DNA of 7,432 nt. Origin: an uncultured Campylobacter sp. GTDB taxonomy: Bacteria > Campylobacterota > Campylobacteria > Campylobacterales > Campylobacteraceae. Numbering within the stretch: the stretch's first letter is position 1; every line of letters starts with the position of its first letter. Under the pieces are notes generated by a model. That model made no database searches. It was given only the letters and a program-made list of their open reading frames with translations, and was not told where the DNA came from. Location of the stretch: the NCBI RefSeq assembly GCF_938018035.1, contig NZ_CALIJF010000373.1, positions 1 to 7,432 of the forward strand, in the 5' to 3' direction. Below are positions 1-6,767 of the stretch, in pieces. A program made the position numbers and the translations under genes.

Positions 1-654
1 CTGGATATGGATAGCAGATTTTCGCTTTGCAATATGGCGATCGAAGCGGGCGGCAAGAGCGGTATCGTCGCGGTCGATGAGATCACGAAGGAATTTTTGG
101 CGGATAAAAATTTGCGCGCTGAGCCGAAATTTCACTACTCCGACGAGGGCGCGAACTATGAGCAAATTTTAGAAATCGACGTTAGCAGGCTCGATCCGGT
201 GATCGCATATCCGTTTCTGCCTAGCAACGGCAAGAGCGTGCGCGAGGCGGTGCGCGATGACATCGCCGTCGATCAGGTCTTTATCGGCAGCTGCACCAAC
301 GGTAGGCTCTCCGATCTGCGAATCGCCGCGCAAATTTTAAAAGGTCGCAAGGTCGCGCGCAAAACCCGCCTCATCATCACGCCTGCGACGCAAAAGATCG
401 CTCTGGCCGCGCAAAAAGAGGGGCTGTGGGATATTTTCGTAGAAGCGGGCGCAGTCGTGAGCAACCCGACCTGCGGCGCGTGCTTGGGCGGATATATGGG
501 GATTTTAGGTGTGGGTGAGCGCTGCGTAAGCACGACTAATCGAAATTTCGTGGGTCGCATGGGAGATCGCAGTAGCGAAGTGTATCTAGCAAACTCCGCC
601 GTCGCCGCAGCTAGCGCCGTCGCAGGAAAGATCGCCGATCCAAGGGATTTGTAA
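1..654 (+). CDS. leuC: 3-isopropylmalate dehydratase large subunit, C-terminal half (5' end outside window)
   Basis: LeuC with LeuD isomerises 2-isopropylmalate to 3-isopropylmalate in cytoplasmic leucine synthesis, using a [4Fe-4S] cluster. The reading frame is already open at base 1, so this is the last 217 codons of a longer gene; the ATG at position 7 is internal. All three expected cluster cysteines are visible: one in GSCTNGR (bases 292-294) and two in CGACLGG (472-474 and 481-483). Their spacing of 60 and 3 residues equals that in E. coli LeuC (347/407/410). The tail with TTNRNFVGRMG and SEVYLANSAVAAASA is the standard end of the aconitase-type large subunit. The sequence resembles the shorter LeuC/homoaconitase-like form (about 420 residues), so homoaconitase is a formal alternative, but the presence of ilvD nearby supports leucine synthesis. 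No leuD follows in the window. Base composition is GC-rich (38 of 60 in line 241-300). Confidence 0.92.
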   Translation: MDMDSRFSLCNMAIEAGGKSGIVAVDEITKEFLADKNLRAEPKFHYSDEGANYEQILEIDVSRLDPVIAYPFLPSNGKSVREAVRDDIAVDQVFIGSCTNGRLSDLRIAAQILKGRKVARKTRLIITPATQKIALAAQKEGLWDIFVEAGAVVSNPTCGACLGGYMGILGVGERCVSTTNRNFVGRMGDRSSEVYLANSAVAAASAVAGKIADPRDL

Positions 655-692
655 ATTTAATATGATGAGTACCCTTATTAGAAAGCTTTGTT

Positions 693-1154
693 GTGGATAT
701 TTTTAAAATTGTTCTTGGCGCTTCGTTGTCTATTATAACTCAAGTTGTATATAGCTGGATTATTAATAAACGGGAAGATAAAAAAATAAGGCTGCAAAAA
801 TTAGAAGAGACTTTTTTGATAGTTAGTGAAATAATAGGTCAAACATTAGATAGGGCAATAGGCAAGGTAACTCCAAATTCAGAAAACAAAAAGATGGAAA
901 TTAGTAGATTACACCTCTTAATAAGTATATACGTTCCTGAACTAGAAAAAGATTATAAAGAATTTATGAAACTATCTCAAAAGCTAGTCAGTCGCGACTT
1001 TGATAGGGAAGAATTTGTAGAAATTCAAAATACCTTCCTTGAAAAAGGAAACGGGATAAAAGAAAAAATTGCAAATATGGCGAGAAAAAGTTTAAATTCA
1101 TGCAAAATTTTTAAAATTTGGTCACTAATAACAGCTAAATTTATTAAAATTTGA
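693..1154 (+). CDS. hypothetical membrane-anchored protein, AT-rich, GTG start
   Basis: I do not recognise this 153-residue protein. An in-frame TGA at 666-668 limits the upstream extent, and GTG at 693 is the first usable start; a weak purine-rich GAAAG lies 7 bases before it. Residues 4-25 form one hydrophobic segment, followed at once by a charged stretch (KREDKK). The rest is mostly charged and helix-prone, possibly coiled coil, so the likely topology is an N-terminal anchor with a cytoplasmic body. The final 18 residues (SCKIFKIW to FIKI) are basic and hydrophobic and may touch the membrane. GC content is about 30% (54 of 180 bases over 721-900), far below leuC and ilvD, suggesting acquisition by transfer. 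It sits 38 bases after leuC and converges with ilvD. The open frame and codon pattern look genuine, but expression and function are unknown. Confidence 0.6.
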   Translation: MDIFKIVLGASLSIITQVVYSWIINKREDKKIRLQKLEETFLIVSEIIGQTLDRAIGKVTPNSENKKMEISRLHLLISIYVPELEKDYKEFMKLSQKLVSRDFDREEFVEIQNTFLEKGNGIKEKIANMARKSLNSCKIFKIWSLITAKFIKI

Positions 1155-1181
1155 ACTATAAATAATTTATCTGTTAAAGCA

Positions 1182-1201
1182 GAGGCGTAAATTTACGCCT
1201 C
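1182..1201. terminator. perfect 20-base palindrome at the 3' end of ilvD, possible weak bidirectional terminator
   Basis: The sequence from 1182 to 1201 equals its own reverse complement (GAGGCG, TAAATTTA centre, CGCCTC). It lies between two convergent genes and contains the ilvD stop codon (TAA on the minus strand, 1193-1195). As RNA it could fold into a stem with six G/C-rich pairs plus weak A-T pairs. There is no clear U-run after it on either strand, so classical intrinsic termination would be inefficient. The position is right for a terminator; the mechanism is inferred. Confidence 0.35.
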
Positions 1202-2866
1202 CAAAATCGCTCCGTTGCTAGCATTCGTTACCAGCTTGCGATACATCCGCAGCCAGCGATACGGCAGCGGTTTTTCAAGCGGCTTAAATTTAGCCCTGCG
1301 CTCGGCGATCTCGGCTTCGCTTAGGCGCACGTTGATCGCGTATGTATCCACGTCGATGTCGATGATGTCGCCGTCTTGCAGCAGTCCGATCATACCGCCC
1401 TCGGCGGCCTCCGGGCTCATGTGCCCGACGCTTAGCCCCCTCGTCGCGCCGCTAAATCTGCCGTCCGTGATCAGCGCCACGTCCGCGCCGAGCCCTCGCC
1501 CCATGATTAGGCTCGTTGGGCTTAGCATCTCCTGCATGCCAGGACCTCCGCGCGGCCCTTCGTAGCGGATGACGACCACGTCGCCTTTGTTTACCTTGCC
1601 GCTTGAGATCCCCTCTATCGCCTCGTCTTGGCTGTTAAAGCAGACCGCCTTGCCGCTAAATTTGCGCTCGCCGATGATGCCCGCGGTCTTGATGACGCAG
1701 CCCTGCTCGGCTAAATTTCCAAACAAAACCGCCAGTCCGCCGACCTGCGAGTAGGCGTTTTCGACCTTGCGGATGACAGATTCGTCTTTTATGACGCTAG
1801 CTCCGACGCGCTCGCCTAGGCTCTCGCCCGTGACCGTTAGTGCGTCTAGCCCTAGCAGCCCGTTATCGCGGCGCGAAATTTCATTTATCACGGCGCTTAG
1901 GCCGCCCGCGCGGTCGATGTCCTCCATATGCACGTTTGGCAGGCTCGGGCTGATTTTGGCGATGTGCGCGATCTTGCGGCTGATCTCGTTGAGCCCCGCG
2001 ATCTGTAAATTTACCCCCGCTTCGCGCGCGATAGCCAGGATGTGTAGCACGGTGTTGCTGCTGCCGCCCATCGCCATATCGACGACTAGGGCGTTTTGGA
2101 TCGATTTTTCGTTCACGATGTTGCGGATTTTGTATTTTTCATCGAGCGCTATCTGGCAGATACGGCGTCCCGCCTCGCGGATAAGCTCCTCGCGCTCAGG
2201 CGTAAGAGCTGGCACGGTGCCGTTGCCTTTTAGCGCGATACCCATCGCTTCGCACAGCGTATTCATCGAGTTTGCCGTAAACATCCCCGAGCAGCTGCCT
2301 CCGCTTGGACAGGCTTTGCACTCGATCTCTTTTAGCTCCTCGGCGCTGATCTCTTTGGTTTCAAATTTACCCACCGCCTCAAACGCCGTAGATAGGTCGA
2401 TCGGCTCGCCTTTTTTGGTGTAGCCCTTTTTCATTGGGCCGCCGCTAACAAAAACCGTCGGCACGTTCACGCGAAGCGCGCCCATTACCATGCCGGGCAC
2501 GATTTTATCGCAGTTTGGCATGCAGACCAGAGCGTCCAGGGCGTGTGCGTTCATCACCGTTTCGATCGAGTTTGCTATGAGCTCGCGGCTAGGCAGGCTG
2601 TAAAGCATCCCGCTATGCCCCATTGCGATGCCGTCGTCCACGCCGATGCAGTTAAACTCAAAGGGTACGCAGCCGTTTTTGCGGATCTCGTCTTTTAAAA
2701 TTTCAGAGTATTTGTTGAGGAAAAAGTGCCCCGGAATGATCTCGATGAAGCTATTTGCCACGCCGATAAATGGCTTTTCAAAGTCCTCGTCCTTTAGCCC
2801 GGTCGCTCTTAGCAAGCTTCTGTGCGGCGCACGCGTATAGCCTTTTTTGATGATGTCGCTTCTCAT
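1193..2866 (-). CDS. ilvD: dihydroxy-acid dehydratase
   Basis: IlvD dehydrates 2,3-dihydroxy-isovalerate and 2,3-dihydroxy-3-methylvalerate to the keto acids that give valine, leucine and isoleucine. At 557 residues it is complete and of the usual length for the shorter bacterial form. Family motifs in order: FIGVANSF (33-40), VDDGIAMGH (76-84) with magnesium-binding aspartate, CMPNCDK (115-121) with cluster Cys119 and the lysine that is carbamylated in homologues, CPSGGSCSGM (186-195) with Cys192, YEGPRGGPGM (435-444), and TDGRFSGATRG (467-477) with catalytic Ser472. Phe40 stands where [2Fe-2S]-type enzymes carry a third cysteine, so this looks like the oxygen-sensitive [4Fe-4S] type, as in E. 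coli. AAGGA (plus-strand 2873-2877) lies about 6 bases before the ATG, fixing the start. It is convergent with leuC and divergent from the receptor operon. Confidence 0.97.
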   Translation of the reverse strand: MRSDIIKKGYTRAPHRSLLRATGLKDEDFEKPFIGVANSFIEIIPGHFFLNKYSEILKDEIRKNGCVPFEFNCIGVDDGIAMGHSGMLYSLPSRELIANSIETVMNAHALDALVCMPNCDKIVPGMVMGALRVNVPTVFVSGGPMKKGYTKKGEPIDLSTAFEAVGKFETKEISAEELKEIECKACPSGGSCSGMFTANSMNTLCEAMGIALKGNGTVPALTPEREELIREAGRRICQIALDEKYKIRNIVNEKSIQNALVVDMAMGGSSNTVLHILAIAREAGVNLQIAGLNEISRKIAHIAKISPSLPNVHMEDIDRAGGLSAVINEISRRDNGLLGLDALTVTGESLGERVGASVIKDESVIRKVENAYSQVGGLAVLFGNLAEQGCVIKTAGIIGERKFSGKAVCFNSQDEAIEGISSGKVNKGDVVVIRYEGPRGGPGMQEMLSPTSLIMGRGLGADVALITDGRFSGATRGLSVGHMSPEAAEGGMIGLLQDGDIIDIDVDTYAINVRLSEAEIAERRAKFKPLEKPLPYRWLRMYRKLVTNASNGAILEA

Positions 2867-2893
2867 TTTATGTCCTTGGATTGAAATTTGCGG

Positions 2894-2902
2894 ATTTTAT
2901 CA
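2894..2902 (-). promoter_or_regulatory. putative ilvD promoter, extended -10 (TGATAAAAT)
   Basis: Read on the minus strand, this is TG-A-TAAAAT, an extended -10 box one base from the TATAAT consensus. Transcription would start around 2887-2889, giving a leader of roughly 20 bases with the AAGGA ribosome site inside it. No -35 box is visible, which is normal for sigma-70 promoters of Campylobacter. The leader is too short for a leucine/isoleucine attenuator peptide. Confidence 0.5.
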
Positions 2903-3017
2903 CATTTAATAATAAATTTTGCTTTTTCACGCCTATAAATACAACGTAGTAGCTTAGCATACGGGTTGAATTTGAAAGTAGATATTGACTCAAATCAAAT
3001 AAATTTACTCTTAGTTG

Positions 3018-3026
3018 TGATATAAT
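3018..3026 (+). promoter_or_regulatory. putative promoter of the receptor-ABC operon, extended -10 (TGATATAAT)
   Basis: TG-A-TATAAT is a perfect extended -10 box. A transcript would begin near 3032-3034 and meet the AAGGAG ribosome site at 3045-3050, five bases before the ATG at 3056. The 50 bases upstream are AT-rich without a correctly spaced -35, as expected in Campylobacter. It is the only convincing promoter seen before the four-gene operon. Confidence 0.6.
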
Positions 3027-3041
3027 CTATACTAATTATCA
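3027..3041 (+). promoter_or_regulatory. candidate Fur-type operator overlapping the transcription start
   Basis: Compared with the 7-1-7 Fur pattern TGATAAT-N-ATTATCA, the right half (3035-3041) matches 7 of 7 and the left half (3027-3033) 4 of 7, so 11 of 15 overall. It begins directly after the -10 box, where a bound repressor would block initiation. AT-rich DNA yields chance matches to this pattern, so the call rests mainly on position and on the receptor gene downstream. Confidence 0.35.
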
Positions 3042-3055
3042 ATTAAGGAGTTGAA

Positions 3056-4969
3056 ATGAGAAAAATTTTGCTTAGTTCCTCGTTAATTTTTATGCTTTTC
3101 GGCGCACAAGGAGTCTTTGGCGATGATGAGAAGCTTGCGAATGCAGATAGATTCGGTCCGCTAAAATCCTTCGGCCCGCCTAAGTTCATCGCTCCGCCTT
3201 CGGCACAAAAGCAGACGTTAGAAAACCAATTCGATCGCGCAGATCGAAATTATTATTCTGCGGTAGACGCTATAGACGAGGCGATCTCATCGCTACGGCT
3301 AAAGAGCGGATTTTACGGCAGAAATTTTTATAACTCTGCTTTGACAAACTTCCGTACTAGCAAATTTTACGGTATTTTCAATCTCAACCACACAAAGGCA
3401 AATGGTTACAAGGACGGATCCAGGCGAGAAGTTGATTTCGGCTATGAGCGCTTTGCTCAAGCTGCAATTTTAGGTTTTGTGCCGAGCGAATACGCAGAAT
3501 TTCGCCTTACATATATGCACGACGATATAGATGACGATAAGCAGCCCGAGTATCAGATGGATCCGGTAGATACCGATAGGCACGTCGTACGGCTTGACGG
3601 ACGCTTGGGCCCAGAAGAGCTTAGCAACACCGTAAGATTTGGGATTCGCTATCGTGATATAAAGCGTGAAGCGAATAACTATAAGCTAAGAAATAGCCCG
3701 CAAAATATGCAGATCAAGCTAAATCGTAAAATTTGGGATTATTATCTTAAATACGATGCAGATTTGGGATCTTGGCACAACCAAATAGGAGCCAGCTACG
3801 AACGCGACGAGCATTTGGGGCGAAGATTTCGTATAAACGGCAACCAGAGCATATTAAACGCGTATCGTTTCGCGGATTTGAATATAGATCGTTTTAAAAT
3901 TTTTGACACATTAAGCTACGAATTTTCATCCGAGCACAAATTAACTGCGGCTCTAGCTTACGAAAAAGATATCGCTAAAGCAAAGAAAGCGGATCTTACG
4001 TTAGAAAATCCGCTAAATCCTGCGACGCTCTTTCCTAGCGCCAATATGTTGTGGCAAAATTTTTATGGGCGGCAGGTAGACGGCACGCTCAAAGAAGATG
4101 CTTATAGTGCGGAGCTGAAATACGACTTTACTCCGCAAAATCAGCTCTACGGCGTGCGGATAGCTCACATAGAGCGTATTGGAGATAACGTAGAGAAATT
4201 TAACTCTTTGGGAAATTTCGTCTATAATCGTGCGCAAAATCGCCTAATATCCCAAAGACCAGGCTCATCGATAGTGGGTAATCCGTTCTTGAAAAAAGAG
4301 GAGCATAACTTAGTGAAGCTCGAAGCTAAATTTAAAGATGGCGCGGATTATATGAAAAGCGCTTTCGGCGGGGATTTGGATGCGGGAGCATTCGTCAGCT
4401 ACGACGATGTTAAAAATCTAATAATCTTCGATCGCGCTCGCGCACAGTATGGAATTTACGCAAATTCCGGCGATATAATAGCGCGAAACGTAGATGCCAA
4501 AATCATTCAGACTAGCGCGTATGCTAAATTTAACGTTACGCAAAATTTCGGTATCGCTGCAAAAGCCTACTATACCTACGGACAAAACGATACCGACGGT
4601 AGAGCTTTGTATCAAATCCGCCCGTTTGAGTTAAATTTAAACGTAGATTACAAGGACTATTTCGCATACGGCTCGTGGAACGTAGGAGCTGCAGCCAGAG
4701 CCGTAAGCAAGCATACGCGCGGTGATTTCGATGCAGCCAACGGGCTTGGTATAGACGATAAAGACGCGGCAAAGGGCTTCATGACGCTGGATCTGTATTC
4801 GGGTGTAAATATTCGAGATAAGTTCGGCGTGAAATTTGGAGTAAATAACGTGTTTGACAAAAAATACGCTGAGTTCATAAGCGCCGATCATATCGAGGCT
4901 TTTGCTCCGATTAGCACGATAAATGCTCCTGGTAGGACGTTTTGGCTGAGCTTTCATGCGGCGTTTTAA
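3056..4969 (+). CDS. TonB-dependent-receptor-like outer-membrane beta-barrel (copper receptor OprC/NosA type), apparently without plug domain
   Basis: This 637-residue protein begins with a Sec signal peptide (hydrophobic 4-20, likely cleavage after VFG at 22). Residues 33-48 are proline-rich with FGP repeats. From about residue 83 (SGFYGR) to the end it reads as alternating beta strands with aromatic girdles. YGIFNLNHTKANGYKDG (105-121), NNVFDKKYAE (597-606) and PGRTFW (625-630) with a terminal Phe resemble the barrel of TonB-dependent copper receptors. The family normally has a plug of roughly 130-150 residues before the barrel; here only about 60 residues are available and no TonB box or plug motif is seen. 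No cysteine is present. The likely site is the outer membrane and the likely role uptake of a metal or chelate, but the substrate is not established. AAGGAG lies five bases before the ATG. It heads an operon; 47 bases without a terminator separate it from the next gene. Confidence 0.8.
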   Translation: MRKILLSSSLIFMLFGAQGVFGDDEKLANADRFGPLKSFGPPKFIAPPSAQKQTLENQFDRADRNYYSAVDAIDEAISSLRLKSGFYGRNFYNSALTNFRTSKFYGIFNLNHTKANGYKDGSRREVDFGYERFAQAAILGFVPSEYAEFRLTYMHDDIDDDKQPEYQMDPVDTDRHVVRLDGRLGPEELSNTVRFGIRYRDIKREANNYKLRNSPQNMQIKLNRKIWDYYLKYDADLGSWHNQIGASYERDEHLGRRFRINGNQSILNAYRFADLNIDRFKIFDTLSYEFSSEHKLTAALAYEKDIAKAKKADLTLENPLNPATLFPSANMLWQNFYGRQVDGTLKEDAYSAELKYDFTPQNQLYGVRIAHIERIGDNVEKFNSLGNFVYNRAQNRLISQRPGSSIVGNPFLKKEEHNLVKLEAKFKDGADYMKSAFGGDLDAGAFVSYDDVKNLIIFDRARAQYGIYANSGDIIARNVDAKIIQTSAYAKFNVTQNFGIAAKAYYTYGQNDTDGRALYQIRPFELNLNVDYKDYFAYGSWNVGAAARAVSKHTRGDFDAANGLGIDDKDAAKGFMTLDLYSGVNIRDKFGVKFGVNNVFDKKYAEFISADHIEAFAPISTINAPGRTFWLSFHAAF

Positions 4970-5016
4970 ATTTGTGTGACAAAGAGAGATATAAATTTTA
5001 AGTTAAGGAGTAACAG

Positions 5017-5976
5017 ATGCAAAGAAGAAATTTCTTAAAACTAACGTCTGCGTTAGCGGCTAGCGGGCTTGCTAGCCCTCTTTTTGCAAAGGAAGCCTTC
5101 ACTATCTACGGCGCGCCTGCGATGCCTAGCCTCATCATCGGCGTTGCGTGCATGCAGGGGCAGATAGGCAAAAAATACGATGCCAAGCTTGAGCTTTGGC
5201 GCGATCCCGATCAGTTGCGCGCGGGCGTGGCAAGCGGCGAGTACAAGGTCATGATGAGTCCTAGTAACGTGGGGGTGAACCTCGCAAATCAGGGGCGCAA
5301 GATCGGCATGGTAAATATCCTCACCGAGGGGCTAAATTTCGTGATGAGCAAGGGCGAGAAGATAACGGAATTTGCGCAGCTGAAGGGCAAAAAAATCGTA
5401 ATGCCTTTTAAAAACGATATGCTAGACATAATCGTGCGAGCCATAGCGAAAAAGCAGGGCATCAGCGGGCTAAACATCGACTACACCGCCAGCCCTGCAG
5501 AGAGCGCGCAGCTGTTTTTAGCCAAGGACTACGACGTCGCGATCACGGTCGAGCCGCTAGCAAGCGCCATGATCTTAAAGGGCAAAGTATCGGGCATCAC
5601 CGTGCAACGAGGGGCAAATTTAAGCGATATGTGGGCACAGGCGTTTTCGGTAAAGCCCATCATCCCGCAAGCGGGCATAATCGCAGATACCGATTTTTAC
5701 GCCGCGAAAAAGGCGGATTTTGAAATTTTAAATGCCGATTTAGCAGACGCGCTTGCGTGGATCAAGGCGAACAAACAAAGCGCTGCGGCAATCGGGACAA
5801 ATTTCTTTCCCGCGCCGCCGCCTGCGATATTTATGAGCATCGATACGTCGAATTTATGCGTCAAAAAGCCTAGCGAGATCAAAGACGAGCTTTTGAAATT
5901 TTATGAAATTTTGATGGAATTTAACCCTAAGCTCCTCGGCGGCGCGATGCCTAAGGACGAGTTTTTTCTATGCTAA
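5017..5976 (+). CDS. Tat-exported ABC transporter substrate-binding protein, NitT/TauT (NMT1/SsuA-like) family
   Basis: This periplasmic binding protein of 319 residues should deliver a small ligand to the permease encoded next. The N-terminus QRRNFLKLTSALAASG carries a twin-arginine motif (Arg3-Arg4, then NFLK), followed by a short hydrophobic stretch and probable cleavage after LFA (residue 24); there is no lipobox. The mature protein follows the NMT1/THI5-like fold pattern: YGAPAMPSL (31-39), the DPDQLRAGVASGEY segment (63-76), the FAQLKGKKI motif (119-127) that opens the first hinge, and ITVEPLASAM (176-185). Eight methionines fall within residues 36-135, including the pair Met79-Met80. 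The family carries sulfonates, nitrate, pyrimidine or riboflavin-like compounds, so the ligand cannot be named. AAGGAG at 5005-5010 is six bases before the ATG. The stop overlaps the permease start (ATGCTAA), suggesting coupled translation. Confidence 0.85.
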   Translation: MQRRNFLKLTSALAASGLASPLFAKEAFTIYGAPAMPSLIIGVACMQGQIGKKYDAKLELWRDPDQLRAGVASGEYKVMMSPSNVGVNLANQGRKIGMVNILTEGLNFVMSKGEKITEFAQLKGKKIVMPFKNDMLDIIVRAIAKKQGISGLNIDYTASPAESAQLFLAKDYDVAITVEPLASAMILKGKVSGITVQRGANLSDMWAQAFSVKPIIPQAGIIADTDFYAAKKADFEILNADLADALAWIKANKQSAAAIGTNFFPAPPPAIFMSIDTSNLCVKKPSEIKDELLKFYEILMEFNPKLLGGAMPKDEFFLC

Positions 5977-6767
5977 AAATCGATAAAATTCGCAAAGCTC
6001 AAAACCCCGCGTTTTACGTCATAGACTATCTGTGGGGCGGCTTTGCGAGCTTGGGCGCGGTGTGCTTTTTCATAGCCGTCTGGCAGGTGGCGAGCGAGGC
6101 TTATGGGCCGCTCATTCTTCCCCAGCCTGCGGCTGTTTTTTCTAAGGCGTGCGAAATTTTAAAAAATTTCGCCGCAAACGATCTAGCCTTGTCGCTTAAG
6201 CGCGCGCTTGCAGGCACCTTCCTCGCGCTTTTTGCGGGGATTTGCAGCGGGCTTGCGGCGGGGTATTTCAAAAGCCTGCGAGCCTTTTTAAACCCGCTAA
6301 TTACCGTGCTTCTTTCGACGCCGCCCATCGTTTGGATCGTGCTTGCGATATTTTGGTTTCATTTCGGCGACACAAGCGTGCTTTTTACCGTCGTTATCGT
6401 AGTCGCGCCGATGACTTTTGCGTCCGCGGCGCAGGCGATGGCCAGCGTGAGCACCGAATACACCGAGCTTTTTGACAGCTACAAAAGCTCAATTTTAAAA
6501 AAACTGCGCTACCTCTACGCGCCGCACCTAATCGAGCGGCTGCTCCCTGCGATCTACGTCGCGGTTAGCAACGGCGCAAAGGTGCTTGTGATGGCGGAGC
6601 TTTTGGGCGCGAACGACGGCATCGGCGCAAAGATCGCCGAAGCGCGCGTCAATATCGATACGGTCGAGGTCATGGCGTATGTATGCCTAGTCATAGCCTT
6701 TACGGCGCTTTTCGATTATCTCGTGACCAAGCCGCTTCAAATTTTACTGATGCCGTGGAGCAGATGA
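5970..6767 (+). CDS. ABC transporter permease, NitT/TauT (SsuC/TauC-like) family
   Basis: This inner-membrane permease of 265 residues forms the channel for the neighbouring binding protein and ATPase, presumably as a homodimer. Hydrophobic segments lie at about 22-42, 78-99, 108-130, 134-158, 193-212 and 233-250, matching the six-helix BPD_transp_1 layout. LILPQPAAVF (48-57) is the typical SsuC/TauC element between the first two helices. The cytoplasmic EAA-like loop, which docks on the ATPase, spans about 163-196 (EYTELFDSYKSS then LPAIYVAVSNG); it lacks the literal EAA but has the family's usual substitutions. GANDGIGAKI (214-221 region) is the conserved LGA-x-x-GLG equivalent. The ATG overlaps the previous stop by seven bases; AAGGA at 5953-5957 lies 12 bases upstream, so reinitiation may help. 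It ends in an overlap with the ATPase start. Confidence 0.9.
   Translation: MLKIDKIRKAQNPAFYVIDYLWGGFASLGAVCFFIAVWQVASEAYGPLILPQPAAVFSKACEILKNFAANDLALSLKRALAGTFLALFAGICSGLAAGYFKSLRAFLNPLITVLLSTPPIVWIVLAIFWFHFGDTSVLFTVVIVVAPMTFASAAQAMASVSTEYTELFDSYKSSILKKLRYLYAPHLIERLLPAIYVAVSNGAKVLVMAELLGANDGIGAKIAEARVNIDTVEVMAYVCLVIAFTALFDYLVTKPLQILLMPWSR

Noticed and set aside
273..560. Long open frame on the minus strand inside leuC
   Set aside because: It is antisense to well-conserved leuC sequence including the cluster cysteines, has no ribosome site, and its peptide looks like a shadow of GC-rich codons.
655..1192. Insertion sequence or attachment site bounding the AT-rich gene
   Set aside because: I found no terminal inverted repeats, target-site duplication beyond short AT words, or transposase or integrase remnant.
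1215..2423. Open frames on the plus strand opposite ilvD
   Set aside because: ilvD on the minus strand carries every family motif across this span; the plus-strand peptides are Ser/Pro/Arg-rich shadow products without starts supported by ribosome sites.
2985..2990. TTGACT as a -35 box for the receptor promoter
   Set aside because: It lies 30 bases before the -10 box at 3021, far outside the usual 16-18 base spacing.
4013..4957. Minus-strand open frames within the receptor gene
   Set aside because: They overlap one another in several frames, lack ribosome sites, and lie opposite the clearly coding beta-barrel region.
4970..5016. Terminator or separate promoter between the receptor and binding-protein genes
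   Set aside because: No inverted repeat with a T-run is present and no convincing -10 box is seen; only the AAGGAG ribosome site stands out.
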